Positions 53,666 to 62,825 of a stretch of 64,000 nt of DNA are shown piece by piece. The DNA comes from Arthrobacter sp. StoSoilB22 (GTDB lineage: Bacteria > Actinomycetota > Actinomycetes > Actinomycetales > Micrococcaceae), in contig NZ_AP024652.1 of assembly GCF_019977315.1 (NCBI RefSeq), positions 62,001 through 126,000 of the forward strand. Reading direction: 5' to 3'. The notes beneath the pieces are model-generated. The model made no database searches. It was not told the DNA's origin and saw only the letters and a list, made by a program, of their open reading frames with translations. The translations under genes and the position numbers were made by a program. Every line of letters starts with the position of its first letter. The first letter of the stretch is position 1.

Positions 53666-54628
53666 CTAACAGCGCAGCCCCTCCACTGCGTCCACAACGT
53701 CGCGGACACTGACGGCCAAAAGCGCCGGATCGGGATCCGCTGAAAACACATCACCACGGCGGAGTTCGACTGCGGTCAGCACCACGTGCGGTCCGGGCGG
53801 CGGCCCCCACTCTTCGGCGGGCGCCGGGCCGAACAGCACTACCGAGGGGCGCTCATACGCGGACGCGAGATGCGCCGCGCCGGTATCTGCTGAGATCACG
53901 AGGCGAGCCTCGGCGATGGTGGCCGCAAATTCGGCGAGACCTTGCCGCCCGGCCAGCAATCCGTCGTCGAGATTTACTCCTTTGAGTTTGGCCAACGCTG
54001 CGGTCTCCTCAGCGCGCCCGCGCTCTGACGTGCCTCCTGTGAGAACTACCTCGTGCCCGCCCGCGGCAAGTTCCACAGCAACCTCAGCGAACCGTTCCAC
54101 CGGCCACAGCCTGCTGCCATAGGCCGCCCCCACGTGCACAACGGTGGCGCCGGGACGCGGCGACGAAATCGCGGGACGGTTCAGCCGATAGTCCAGGGGA
54201 TCGGCGTCGATACCGTGCCAGTTGAGCAGCCTCGTCCAGCGCTCGCGCTCCGGTATGCCGGTGATCCATTCAGGCCCTTCAGTGCCGTGTGAAGCATGCG
54301 CCACCACCCGGTTGGCTTGGAGTTCGTCAATCCGCAAACGGCTTTCAGCGCCGTTTCCGTGCAGGTTCACGGCGATGTCCACAGCGCCCCGGGGAACTGT
54401 CAGGGGGTCATCGAGCCCTGGGGTTGGCAGGAGGTGAATGCCGCCCACCAACTCCAAAGCCTCGGCAATCCATGCAGGCGCGGCGTACAAGATCCGGTGC
54501 TCGGGGAACGCCCGGCGCAAGCCCCGCAGTGCCGGGACGGCAACCAGGAGGTCCCCCAATTTCAGGGCGCGCAAGGCAAGCAGCAGCGGCTGATGGTTGT
54601 TCTCGTCACTGTCCAAAACTGTGTCCAA
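53666..54628 (-). CDS. GT9 glycosyltransferase (heptosyltransferase family), copy 1
   Basis: 320-residue GT9 protein, a family that includes the ADP-heptose:LPS heptosyltransferases WaaC and WaaF. The N-terminal LALRALKLGDLLVAVPALRGL and the C-terminal SADTGAAHLASAYERPSVVLFGP are diagnostic. It is cytoplasmic and presumably transfers heptose to a glycan acceptor. The TTG start has GGGAGG 5 bases upstream. It is divergent from gmhB across 86 bases. Confidence 0.9.
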   Translation of the reverse strand: MDTVLDSDENNHQPLLLALRALKLGDLLVAVPALRGLRRAFPEHRILYAAPAWIAEALELVGGIHLLPTPGLDDPLTVPRGAVDIAVNLHGNGAESRLRIDELQANRVVAHASHGTEGPEWITGIPERERWTRLLNWHGIDADPLDYRLNRPAISSPRPGATVVHVGAAYGSRLWPVERFAEVAVELAAGGHEVVLTGGTSERGRAEETAALAKLKGVNLDDGLLAGRQGLAEFAATIAEARLVISADTGAAHLASAYERPSVVLFGPAPAEEWGPPPGPHVVLTAVELRRGDVFSADPDPALLAVSVRDVVDAVEGLRC

Positions 54629-54714
54629 GGAGGCCTCCCGCTAGGAGTCTAGCTGCAGGAAACTTCTCGGGGCCGCATTGTTTAGCGCCGGGAGAACCGG
54701 GGAACGTTGCGGGT

Positions 54715-55317
54715 ATGGGAGGAACCGTAACGTTGAAGGCGGTCCTGTTTGACCGCGACGGAACACTGGTTGTTGACGTGCCATATAACGGCGATCCGCA
54801 GCTGGTGCGACCCATGGATGGTGCCCGTGAAGCATTGCAAAAAGTACGCCAGGCAGGGCTGGCCACGGGAGTGGTAACCAACCAGTCGGGCGTGGCGCGT
54901 GGGCTGTTGACCGTGGAGCAGATGCACTCCGTCAACCACCGAGTGGATCAGTTACTGGGACCGTTCGACGTGTGGGAGTTCTGTCCCCACGGACCAGAGG
55001 ACGGTTGCGCCTGCCGCAAGCCCCGGCCGGGAATGATCCTGGAAGCCTGCCACACCCTGGGTATCAGCCCGGAGGAGGCGGCCTTCGTTGGCGACATTGG
55101 TGCTGACATGGAGGCGGCTGCTGCTGCCGGTGTCAAGGCTGTGTTGGTGCCAACGGAAGTCACGCGACGCGAAGAGATCGAGGCGGCCGGCCGTGTTGCG
55201 GAGGACCTGGGCCATGCAGTGGAGCTCCTGCTGACGGAGGCTCCGGGCCGGACTATGGACGGAACTCCGGACCGGACTATGGACCGGACCTTGGACGAGC
55301 AGGATGCCCCTGTATGA
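54715..55317 (+). CDS. gmhB: D-glycero-D-manno-heptose-1,7-bisphosphate phosphatase (HAD-IIIA)
   Basis: 200 residues, the HAD-IIIA fold. Motif I is LFDRDGTLVVDVPYNGDP, motif II is GVVTNQSGVARG. The zinc-binding CPHGPEDGCACRKPRPGM matches GmhB (Cys/His cluster). Motif IV is FVGDIGADMEAAAAAG. It removes the C7 phosphate of heptose-1,7-bisphosphate. A TTG at 54733, with GGAGG 10 bases before it, could be the true start. The C-terminal tail (GRTMDGTPDRTMDRT) is a short imperfect repeat. Histidinol phosphatase-type proteins have the same fold, but the neighbours favour GmhB. Confidence 0.88.
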   Translation: MGGTVTLKAVLFDRDGTLVVDVPYNGDPQLVRPMDGAREALQKVRQAGLATGVVTNQSGVARGLLTVEQMHSVNHRVDQLLGPFDVWEFCPHGPEDGCACRKPRPGMILEACHTLGISPEEAAFVGDIGADMEAAAAAGVKAVLVPTEVTRREEIEAAGRVAEDLGHAVELLLTEAPGRTMDGTPDRTMDRTLDEQDAPV

Positions 55318-56402
55318 GCCGCGTCCTGGTAGCCCGGCTGGACAGTATGGGCGATGTCCTCCTTTCCGGACCTGCCCTGCGGGCCGTGACGAACGGAAGC
55401 CGCCCCGATGGCAGCCGACCCAATGACGTGGTTCTGCTCTGCGGTCCCGAAGGATCGAGCGCAGCGGAGCTACTGCCAGGAGTCACCCAAGTGCACACGT
55501 GGGCGTGCCCGTGGATTGTGAATCCCGCGCCGCCTGTCACGGATGAGATGACCCGGGGCTTGATCGACTTCGTCCGCAGTTCGCGGATTCAGGAAGCGGT
55601 CATTCTTACCTCCTTCCACCAGTCCCCGCTTCCGCTGGCGATGCTCCTTCGCCTGGCCGGCGTCAAAAAAATCACGGGCGCATCAACGGACTACGCTGGT
55701 TCGCTCCTGGATGTCCGGCTCAAACCTGGCGAGGATTTCCCGGAGGATCAACCGGAAGCGATCCGGGCGCTCACCATCGCAGAGGCCGGCGGGTATGTGC
55801 TGCCCAACGGGGATGATGGGAAGCTTCGCATCACCACCGGCGAGGACCCTGAAGGTGTGGCTGATGAGCTGGCTGATGAGGGCCGGTACATTGTGGTCCA
55901 TCCGGGATCTGCCGCACCCGCAAGGGCATGGCCCGCACTTCACCACGCAGCAGCTGTGGAACTTTTGGAGGCGTACGGGCATCGGGTGGTGGTGACAGGA
56001 GGCCCGGACGAAACTTCGCTCACGGCAACGGTGGCCGGCCCCGCCGCCCGGAACCTCGGCGGTGGAACCAACCTCCGGACGCTCGCAGCGGTACTGGCGG
56101 GAGCCGCCGTCGTAGTCACCGGCAATACCGGTCCCGCCCATCTGGCGGCAGCGGTGGGAACGCCGGTAGTGTGCCTGTTCGCCCCGGTGGTTCCAGCCAT
56201 CCGATGGGCACCGTACGGCGTCCCGCTGGAACTGCTGGGCGACCAGGAGGCGCCCTGCAAGAACTCCCGTGCCCGTGTTTGCCCTGTCGCCGGGCATCCC
56301 TGCTTGAGCTCAGTGACCCCGGAACAGGTTGTGCAAGCTGTTGAACGGCTCCTGGGTGGCGTGTCATCTCTGTCCACCCGACGGAAGGTGTGGAAGCCAT
56401 GA
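55314..56402 (+). CDS. GT9 glycosyltransferase (heptosyltransferase family), copy 2
   Basis: 362 residues. N-terminal VARLDSMGDVLLSGPALRAV and C-terminal TGNTGPAHLAAAVGTPVVCLFAP mark GT9. A Cys-containing segment (CKNSRARVCPVAGHPCLSS) close to the end could coordinate a metal. Its ATG overlaps the gmhB stop by 4 bases. It probably adds a heptose to a growing surface oligosaccharide. Confidence 0.92.
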   Translation: MSRVLVARLDSMGDVLLSGPALRAVTNGSRPDGSRPNDVVLLCGPEGSSAAELLPGVTQVHTWACPWIVNPAPPVTDEMTRGLIDFVRSSRIQEAVILTSFHQSPLPLAMLLRLAGVKKITGASTDYAGSLLDVRLKPGEDFPEDQPEAIRALTIAEAGGYVLPNGDDGKLRITTGEDPEGVADELADEGRYIVVHPGSAAPARAWPALHHAAAVELLEAYGHRVVVTGGPDETSLTATVAGPAARNLGGGTNLRTLAAVLAGAAVVVTGNTGPAHLAAAVGTPVVCLFAPVVPAIRWAPYGVPLELLGDQEAPCKNSRARVCPVAGHPCLSSVTPEQVVQAVERLLGGVSSLSTRRKVWKP

Positions 56403-57412
56403 GGATCCTGGTGTGGCACGTCCACGGCGGGTGGATGGAGGCATTCGTCCGCGGCCGGCATGAGTACCTACTGCCGAAAACGTCCGACGGCGGCGCGTGG
56501 GGTTTGGGGCGAGGCGGCCGTCAGTGGCCTGCCGCCGCGCAGGAAGTGGACTTGGAAACCCTGGACCCTGGCAGTGTTGACGCTGTTGTCCTTCAGCGGC
56601 CGGAAGAAATCGCAGCAGTTTCCCGAACCCTTGGCCGCAGCCCCGGCGTTGACCTCCCGGCCGTGTACCTGGAACACAACACCCCCAAGGGCGACGTCCC
56701 ATTCACCCTGCACCCCTTGGCGGACCAGGGCGCCATTCCCGTGGTCCACGTTACCCATTTCAATCAACTCTTTTGGGACACGGGAACGGCAACCACCACG
56801 GTGATTGAGCACGGCATCCCGGACCCCGGACACCTGTACACGGGGGAGCAGGAAGAGATGGGCGTGGTGGTTAACGAGCCTGTCCGGCGTGGGCGGGTCA
56901 CGGGAACGGACCTGCTCCCGGGCTTTGCCGGTGTGGGGCCGCTGCGGGTCTTCGGCATGGGGACAGAGGCCCTGCCCGAAGCACTGAACCTCAAGGGATT
57001 CGGCCTCAGCGAGGAAAGGCTACGCATCGCCGGTGACGTCCCGGCCCCGAAACTCCACCAGGAACTTGCCCGCTGCCGCCTGTACCTTCATCCCCTGCGC
57101 TGGACCTCCCTCGGGTTGGCGCTGCTGGAAGCCATGCACCTAGGAATGCCCGTCCTGGCACTAGCCACCACCGAGGCGAGCCGCGCCATTCCGCGCGGTG
57201 CAGGCTTGGTCTCCAACGACGTCGGCGATCTCCAGAGGTTCGCCCGGCGGCTGCTGGATGACCCCGACGACGCCTACGCCATGGGCATGGTGGCCCGCGA
57301 GGCCGCGCTGCAACGCTATGGGCTGGACACGTTTCTTGGCGCCTGGGACCAACTCCTGGCTGACCTCCCCCAAGGCGGCCGCCGCCACCACACAGAGAGG
57401 ACGCACCCATGA
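56399..57412 (+). CDS. GT4-type glycosyltransferase
   Basis: 337 residues with the GT-B pattern. The C-terminal half shows LYLHPLRWTSLGLALLEAMHLGMPVLALAT, a form of the family's EX7E region. The N-terminal half begins MRILVWHVHGGWMEAFVRG and includes YLEHNTPKGDVPF. The donor is unknown. The ATG overlaps the preceding stop by 4 bases. Confidence 0.85.
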   Translation: MRILVWHVHGGWMEAFVRGRHEYLLPKTSDGGAWGLGRGGRQWPAAAQEVDLETLDPGSVDAVVLQRPEEIAAVSRTLGRSPGVDLPAVYLEHNTPKGDVPFTLHPLADQGAIPVVHVTHFNQLFWDTGTATTTVIEHGIPDPGHLYTGEQEEMGVVVNEPVRRGRVTGTDLLPGFAGVGPLRVFGMGTEALPEALNLKGFGLSEERLRIAGDVPAPKLHQELARCRLYLHPLRWTSLGLALLEAMHLGMPVLALATTEASRAIPRGAGLVSNDVGDLQRFARRLLDDPDDAYAMGMVAREAALQRYGLDTFLGAWDQLLADLPQGGRRHHTERTHP

Positions 57413-58677
57413 AAATCTCCATGGTCTCCGAACACGCCAGTCCGTTGGCCGCCTTGGGAGGCGTTGACGCCGGAGGGCAAAACGTCCACGTGGCGGCGTT
57501 GTCTTCAGCGCTGGCAGACCGCGGACATCAGGTCACGGTGTACACGCGGCGCGATGACCCCGATCTACCTGCAAAGGTGCAGGTTGGGCCGGGACTCAGC
57601 GTTGTTCACGTGGATGCCGGTCCGGCCCGGCGCATTCCCAAAGACGATCTCCTGCCGTACATGGGAGAGCTGGCGGACGGGATCTGCGCAGACTGGGCCG
57701 GCCACCTGCCGGACGTGCTGCATGCTCACTTCTGGATGTCCGGACTCGCTGCCATCCAAGCATCCCGCCGGGCACAAGCAGCGGATCCCGTACCAGTGGT
57801 GCAGACTTTCCATGCCCTCGGATCGGTGAAACGCCGCCACCAAGGGGCCGCGGACACCAGCCCGCCGGCCCGGGAATGGCTGGAACCGTGGGTAGGACGC
57901 ACCGCGGACTGGGTCATCGCCACGTGCCCCGATGAGGTCTTCGAACTCAAGGCCCTTGGCATCAGCCGCTCCAAAATTTCGGTCGCACCCTGCGGTGTGG
58001 ATCTTACGTTGTTCCCGGGAACGTCCGACGCCGAAACCAAGTCCCGCACGCATCGCATCCTCAGCGTGGGACGCCTGGTGCAACGCAAAGGCGTGGACTT
58101 GATCATCCAATCCCTGCCGCTGATGGCAGAGGCGGGCTTCAACGACGTGGAACTGCTGATTGTGGGCGGTTCCGGTGACGCCCTGACGCTTGAAGAAGAC
58201 CCAGAAGCCCAGCGCCTCCATACCTTGGCGAAGGAACTTGGCGTCGAGGACAAAGTGAGCATGCGTGGCCAGGTCCCGCGGGATGCGATGCCCGGAATTT
58301 TCCGCAGCGCCGACGCCGTGGTCTGCGCTCCTTGGTATGAGCCGTTCGGCATCGTGCCCCTTGAAGCCATGGCTTGCGGCGTGCCTGTGGTGGCAGCAGC
58401 TGTGGGCGGACTGCGGGAAACCGTGGTGGATCAAAAGACCGGACTGCATGTCCCGCCCCGTGACCCCGAAGCGTTGGCCGAGGCGCTGGGAAAGCTGCTG
58501 GCAGATCCTGATCTTCGCGCCGACATGGGCCGTGCCGGTGCTCGGCGGGCCCGTTCCCGCTACTCCTGGGAACGCATCGCCGCAGACACCGAGAAAGCCT
58601 ACCGATCCGTTCTGGCGGCAGGACTGTCCCGGCAAGCCGGCGAACGCTTGGAACCATTGGAAGGAACGGCACTGTGA
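57409..58677 (+). CDS. GT4 glycosyltransferase (MshA/sucrose-synthase-like)
   Basis: 422-residue GT4 retaining glycosyltransferase. The N-terminus MKISMVSEHASPLAALGGVD and then AGGQNVHVAALSSALADRGH are characteristic of MshA/SPS-like proteins. RILSVGRLVQRKGVDLIIQS and CAPWYEPFGIVPLEAMACG form the donor-binding part. It is not necessarily mycothiol MshA, since the cluster context is heptose and glycan synthesis. It overlaps the preceding gene by 4 bases. Confidence 0.9.
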   Translation: MKISMVSEHASPLAALGGVDAGGQNVHVAALSSALADRGHQVTVYTRRDDPDLPAKVQVGPGLSVVHVDAGPARRIPKDDLLPYMGELADGICADWAGHLPDVLHAHFWMSGLAAIQASRRAQAADPVPVVQTFHALGSVKRRHQGAADTSPPAREWLEPWVGRTADWVIATCPDEVFELKALGISRSKISVAPCGVDLTLFPGTSDAETKSRTHRILSVGRLVQRKGVDLIIQSLPLMAEAGFNDVELLIVGGSGDALTLEEDPEAQRLHTLAKELGVEDKVSMRGQVPRDAMPGIFRSADAVVCAPWYEPFGIVPLEAMACGVPVVAAAVGGLRETVVDQKTGLHVPPRDPEALAEALGKLLADPDLRADMGRAGARRARSRYSWERIAADTEKAYRSVLAAGLSRQAGERLEPLEGTAL

Positions 58678-59378
58678 CTATCAAAGGCCTTATGGCCCAA
58701 GAATCCACCCTCCCGTCGGCACTCCCGGATAACGTGCCTGCCCGGTGGTCCCCGGACGCCAGCAATTCCAACCACATCGCCGAGGTCACCAAACACCTGG
58801 ACAACGTCCTGCCCGCTCTGGAATCCCTGCGCTCGCAGTCGGGACGCTTATCCGAGTGGGGCACCGAACTCGCCAAGAGGCTGCTATCCGGGCAACGGTT
58901 GCTGGCGGCTGGCAACGGCGGTTCAGCTGCTGAGGCGCAACACCTCACCGCCGAGCTGGTGGGCCGGTTCGACGAGGAGCGCGCGCCCTTTTCCGCGATC
59001 TCGCTCCACGCAGAGTCCTCCGCCGTCACTGCACTCTCCAACGACTACGGCTTTGAGGAAGTCTTCGCCCGCCAAGTCAGGGCCCACGGCCGCGCCGGGG
59101 ATGTTCTTATCCTGCTCTCCACCAGTGGCCGCAGCCCCAACCTGCTCAAAGCCGTCCGTGCAGCACGGGAACGCGGCATCACCACCTGGGCACTCACGGG
59201 CACCGGCCCCAACCCGCTCGCCGAGGCCTGCGATCAAGCCATCACCGTGGACGCTATCGCCGCGAACGCCCAGGAAGGCCACCTCATTGCCGTCCACGCC
59301 GTGTGCCGGGCCTTTGATGCCGAGGTAGCCCGACGGGCCGGCTCGGCATTGAACTCCTTCGGAGGGCGGCAGCCTTGA
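58674..59378 (+). CDS. gmhA: sedoheptulose-7-phosphate isomerase (GmhA-like SIS protein)
   Basis: 234 residues of the SIS fold. GNGGSAAEAQHLTAELVGRF is a GmhA signature, and ALSNDYGFEEVFARQV and STSGRSPNLLKAV follow. It converts sedoheptulose-7-phosphate to D-glycero-D-manno-heptose-7-phosphate, the first step of the heptose route. The N-terminal about 45 residues are an extra segment longer than usual GmhA. GTG start overlapping the preceding stop by 4 bases. Confidence 0.92.
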   Translation: MTIKGLMAQESTLPSALPDNVPARWSPDASNSNHIAEVTKHLDNVLPALESLRSQSGRLSEWGTELAKRLLSGQRLLAAGNGGSAAEAQHLTAELVGRFDEERAPFSAISLHAESSAVTALSNDYGFEEVFARQVRAHGRAGDVLILLSTSGRSPNLLKAVRAARERGITTWALTGTGPNPLAEACDQAITVDAIAANAQEGHLIAVHAVCRAFDAEVARRAGSALNSFGGRQP

Positions 59379-60802
59379 GGATCACCGTGGTTGGGGATGT
59401 CCTCCTCGACGTCGACATCAACGGGACCGCCACGCGGCTCAGCCCCGACGCGCCGGTGCCGGTGGTGGACGTGGCCGACATCCGGCGTCGTGCAGGTGGT
59501 GCGGGTCTGGTGGCTACCGTGCTCGCGCACGACGGCCACGACGTCGCGCTGGTCACCGCGTTGGGGAACGACGACGGCGCCAGCCACCTCAGGCGAGCAC
59601 TGACCGGCGTGTCTGTGCTCGCCGGAGCCCCGCTCGCCCCGACGCCCACCAAGACGCGCGTGAGGATCGGGACGCATCCGATGGTCCGGTTCGACGAAGG
59701 ATGCGCGCCGGCTCCCGTCCCGGCCTGTACGGAAGAAATGCTCCATGCCATTGCCTCGGCGGATGCCATTGTGGTGGCCGACTACGGCCGAGGAATCGCC
59801 GCCAACGCCGAGATTCGTTCCGCCCTCACAGATGCTGCCAAGCGCGTCCCTGTGGTGTGGGACCCGCATCCTGCCGGTTCCCAACCCGTGGAGGGGGTCG
59901 CCGTCGTGACGCCCAACCTTGCCGAAGCGTTGGCCTCTGCCAAAGCGGGAGGCTTGGACCCGTCCCGTACCGGTGCCGAAGAAGCTGGCCAACACCTGCT
60001 CCAAAAGTGGGGAAGCGGCGCCGTTCTGGTGACCAAGGGTGCAGACGGGGCGTTCCTGATCTCCGCCGATGGCACGGCGCAGGGCTTCCCCGCACCCAGG
60101 ACCACTGTCAGTGATCCTTGCGGGGCCGGCGACCGACTCGCCGCAAGCCTCGCCGTGCACTTGGGGCTCGGGCTCGGCATCGCGCAGGCTGCCACCAAGG
60201 CAGTGGAGGATGCGTCGGCATTCCTGGCAGCGGGCGGAGCGGCATCGCTGGCGGTGGTGACCGAAGCGGCGGCGTCAACTTCCGGGAACCAAGCGAGTCC
60301 CGTCGTCGAACTTAAGGGTCTTGAAGTGGTGGACCCCGGTGACCTGCATCCGGATGGGGTCCAACTGGCCCGGGCCGTGCGGAGCAGCGGAGGCACGGTG
60401 GTGGCCACGGGCGGCTGCTTCGACCTCCTCCACGCCGGCCACGCCCGGACGCTGGCCGCCGCGCGCAGCATGGGCGATTGCCTCATCGTGTGCCTGAATT
60501 CCGATGAATCGGTCCGGCGGCTCAAGGGCGCACACCGGCCAATCGTCAGTGTCGAAGACCGGGCGGAGTTGCTGCTGGCACTCGAATGCGTTGACGCCGT
60601 GGTGGTCTTCGGCGAGGACACCCCCGAAGCCTGCCTCAGCGACATCCGGCCCGATATCTGGGTCAAGGGTGGCGACTACACGCCCGAAGAATTGCCGGAA
60701 GCCCGCTTGTTGGCGGACTGGGGAGGGCGCTGCGTGACAGTGCCCTTCCACCCGGCACGATCCACCAGCGGCTTGGCTGCAGCGCTTGCCAAGGTCAGCT
60801 GA
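59375..60802 (+). CDS. hldE: bifunctional heptose-7-phosphate kinase / heptose-1-phosphate nucleotidyltransferase
   Basis: 475 residues in two domains as in E. coli HldE. Residues 1-300 are a PfkB-type kinase (GDVLLDVDINGTATRLSPDA, SDPCGAGDRLAASLA with the catalytic Asp). Residues about 335-475 are the nucleotidyltransferase (ATGGCFDLLHAGHARTL with HxGH, CLNSDESVRRLKG, VKGGDYTPEELPEA). They make heptose-1,7-bisphosphate, and, after GmhB, NDP-heptose. The TTG start overlaps the gmhA stop by 4 bases. Confidence 0.93.
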   Translation: MRITVVGDVLLDVDINGTATRLSPDAPVPVVDVADIRRRAGGAGLVATVLAHDGHDVALVTALGNDDGASHLRRALTGVSVLAGAPLAPTPTKTRVRIGTHPMVRFDEGCAPAPVPACTEEMLHAIASADAIVVADYGRGIAANAEIRSALTDAAKRVPVVWDPHPAGSQPVEGVAVVTPNLAEALASAKAGGLDPSRTGAEEAGQHLLQKWGSGAVLVTKGADGAFLISADGTAQGFPAPRTTVSDPCGAGDRLAASLAVHLGLGLGIAQAATKAVEDASAFLAAGGAASLAVVTEAAASTSGNQASPVVELKGLEVVDPGDLHPDGVQLARAVRSSGGTVVATGGCFDLLHAGHARTLAAARSMGDCLIVCLNSDESVRRLKGAHRPIVSVEDRAELLLALECVDAVVVFGEDTPEACLSDIRPDIWVKGGDYTPEELPEARLLADWGGRCVTVPFHPARSTSGLAAALAKVS

Positions 60803-60830
60803 CCAATCACCCATCACCGAGAGGAACCGC

Positions 60831-61526
60831 ATGAACACGCAAACACCCGGCCGCGTCATCGTCACTGGAGGCGGCTCCGGACTTGGCGCTGCGATCGTGG
60901 AAGCCATCCGCGACGCCGGCGGCACACCCTTCGTCTTCGACCGTGACGTCAGCAACGTCTCCGGCGCCAAAGCCTTGGAAGTGGACGTCTCCAACCGCGA
61001 AGCAGTGGAAGCTGCCGTCAAGGAGGCCGCCGAAACCCTGGGCGGCCTGGACGGGGTGGTCACTGCCGCAGGCATTGATCGCTGCGGCAAGTTGGGCGAC
61101 GTTCCGGCAGAGGAGTGGGAGAAGGTCATCGGAGTGAACCTCCTAGGCACAGTGTCCGTCATCCGGGCAGCTTTGCCGTACCTCAAGGGATCCCGGGGCC
61201 GGGCCATCACCATCGCCTCCACACTCGGGCTCCGGGCGCTGCCTGATGCCACGGCATACTGCGCCTCCAAGTTCGGAGTGATCGGCTTCAGCCGGGCCTT
61301 GGCCGCAGAAACAGGGGGAGTCATCGGCGTCACCACCATCATCCCTGGCGGCATGAAAACGCACTTCTTCGATGACCGCGACGAACAATACAAACCGCAG
61401 GACGATTCCAAGCTCAACGATCCCGCCAACGTGGCGCAGGCCGTGGTGTTCGCCCTCTCCCAGCCGTTCGGCAGCGAGGTCCGCGAACTCCTTATTTGCC
61501 CCGCAGAAGAAGGCTCGTGGCCGTAA
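60831..61526 (+). CDS. classical short-chain dehydrogenase
   Basis: 231-residue SDR. TGGGSGLGAAIVEAI is the cofactor loop and YCASKFGVIGFSRAL the catalytic Tyr-Lys. It is a classical SDR, not the extended type of HldD epimerase. It follows hldE by 28 bases and has AGGAACC near the ATG (60831). It could modify a heptose or another cluster sugar; the substrate is unknown. Its 3' end overlaps the convergent GT9 gene by 35 bases. Confidence 0.88.
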   Translation: MNTQTPGRVIVTGGGSGLGAAIVEAIRDAGGTPFVFDRDVSNVSGAKALEVDVSNREAVEAAVKEAAETLGGLDGVVTAAGIDRCGKLGDVPAEEWEKVIGVNLLGTVSVIRAALPYLKGSRGRAITIASTLGLRALPDATAYCASKFGVIGFSRALAAETGGVIGVTTIIPGGMKTHFFDDRDEQYKPQDDSKLNDPANVAQAVVFALSQPFGSEVRELLICPAEEGSWP

Positions 61527-62667
61527 GGTCCAGGACGTCCTGAACAACATCGGCCACGGCGATGCCCCTGATGAGGGTGTCGTCGTGGCCGCAATGCGGT
61601 GCCGTCCAACCAACTTGGGTGACGTCCGAGCCACAGCGCGGGCAGCGCGTCACCCAGGACATGTGGACGCGGTGCAGGCTCCGACCGCGCGGACCGGCGT
61701 TCAGGGCGTTGCCCACCCAGAAGATTCCTACCGTAGGCGTCCCCAACGCCTGCGCCAGGTGCCGCGGACCGCTGTCGCTGGCGAGCATCACCGTGGCGTC
61801 CGCCAAGAGCGCAGCCAAGTCTCCAATGTCCAATTCGCCAGCCACGGAGCGCACGGCGTTGCTGTCCACCTCAGTGAGATGCCGGACCGCCGATTCCGCC
61901 ACTTCCTGCGCCAAGGCCTTCTCTGAACGGTCACCCACGATCAACACCTGCGCCCCTTCGGCTGCTGCTGCGGCCACCGCTTCAGCGAAATACGACGCCG
62001 GCCATCGCCTTCGCGGATCGGTGGCACCCGGGTGGACCACCACCAAAGACCTCCGTTGAGGGTCCCTGAATCCCGCGATGTTCCTTTGATGTTCCGGTAG
62101 CGGGCGAAGGGGAGGAGCGATGATCGGCGGAGCTCCGGCCAAACCTGCGAGCTCCAGCCAGCGGTCCGGTTCGTTCTGGTAGTAGACGTAGTCCAGATTC
62201 CGCTCCAACCGATCCGCGTCCTTGGTCCGCGTGCCCACTGTGTGGCGCGCACCAAGGCGGAGCAGGAAAGGGTTGGAGAAGCGTCCGCCGCCATGCATCT
62301 GGAACGCAACATCAAACTCCTTGGCCCGCATCGCCTCTACAAAGGCCTCCTGCGCCGCAATATCCTCCGCATCGTCCTCAAAGCGCTCGCCGTTCCGTGG
62401 ACCGTCGTGGACGCCGCGCGCCACGGGCAACATCTGGACGTCGTCAACGGGACCTTCCGTTGCGGCCACCACTGCCGCGTGGATGGGTGTGCCCAAGAGC
62501 GTGATGGTGGCGGCGGGGTATGCGTTCTTCAACGCAGAGAGGGCGGGATAGGTGTAGATCAGGTCACCCAAACCGCCGCCCCTGAGGATCGCAATTCGCT
62601 TGACGTCATTGAACTTTTCCAGGATTGGACCCACGCCGGGGCTCGGAGTCGTCAGCGGTTTCTCCAT
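61492..62667 (-). CDS. GT9 glycosyltransferase (heptosyltransferase family), copy 3
   Basis: 391 residues. IAILRGGGLGDLIYTYPALSAL and LASDSGPRHLAQALGTPTVGI mark GT9. Near the C-terminus a short cysteine-rich element (CPRCGSDVTQVGWTAPHCGH) is inserted, resembling a small zinc ribbon, which is not typical for the family. ATG at 62667 is chosen since AAAGGA is 7 bases upstream. It is divergent from the second HldE-like gene. Confidence 0.88.
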   Translation of the reverse strand: MEKPLTTPSPGVGPILEKFNDVKRIAILRGGGLGDLIYTYPALSALKNAYPAATITLLGTPIHAAVVAATEGPVDDVQMLPVARGVHDGPRNGERFEDDAEDIAAQEAFVEAMRAKEFDVAFQMHGGGRFSNPFLLRLGARHTVGTRTKDADRLERNLDYVYYQNEPDRWLELAGLAGAPPIIAPPLRPLPEHQRNIAGFRDPQRRSLVVVHPGATDPRRRWPASYFAEAVAAAAAEGAQVLIVGDRSEKALAQEVAESAVRHLTEVDSNAVRSVAGELDIGDLAALLADATVMLASDSGPRHLAQALGTPTVGIFWVGNALNAGPRGRSLHRVHMSWVTRCPRCGSDVTQVGWTAPHCGHDDTLIRGIAVADVVQDVLDLTATSLLLRGK

Positions 62668-62825
62668 GGATGATTCCTTTCGCTGCCGATGCTGCGGGCT
62701 GGTTCTTCCGTAGCTCCGGGGCCGTAGTGATTCCGGGCGGAAACTCCCGGGCTCGGCGTGTGAAGCCCGTGCCGCGGGGTACCTGAGGGGAACAGGAAAC
62801 TGTAAGCCCAACCGGAAGGTACCCC

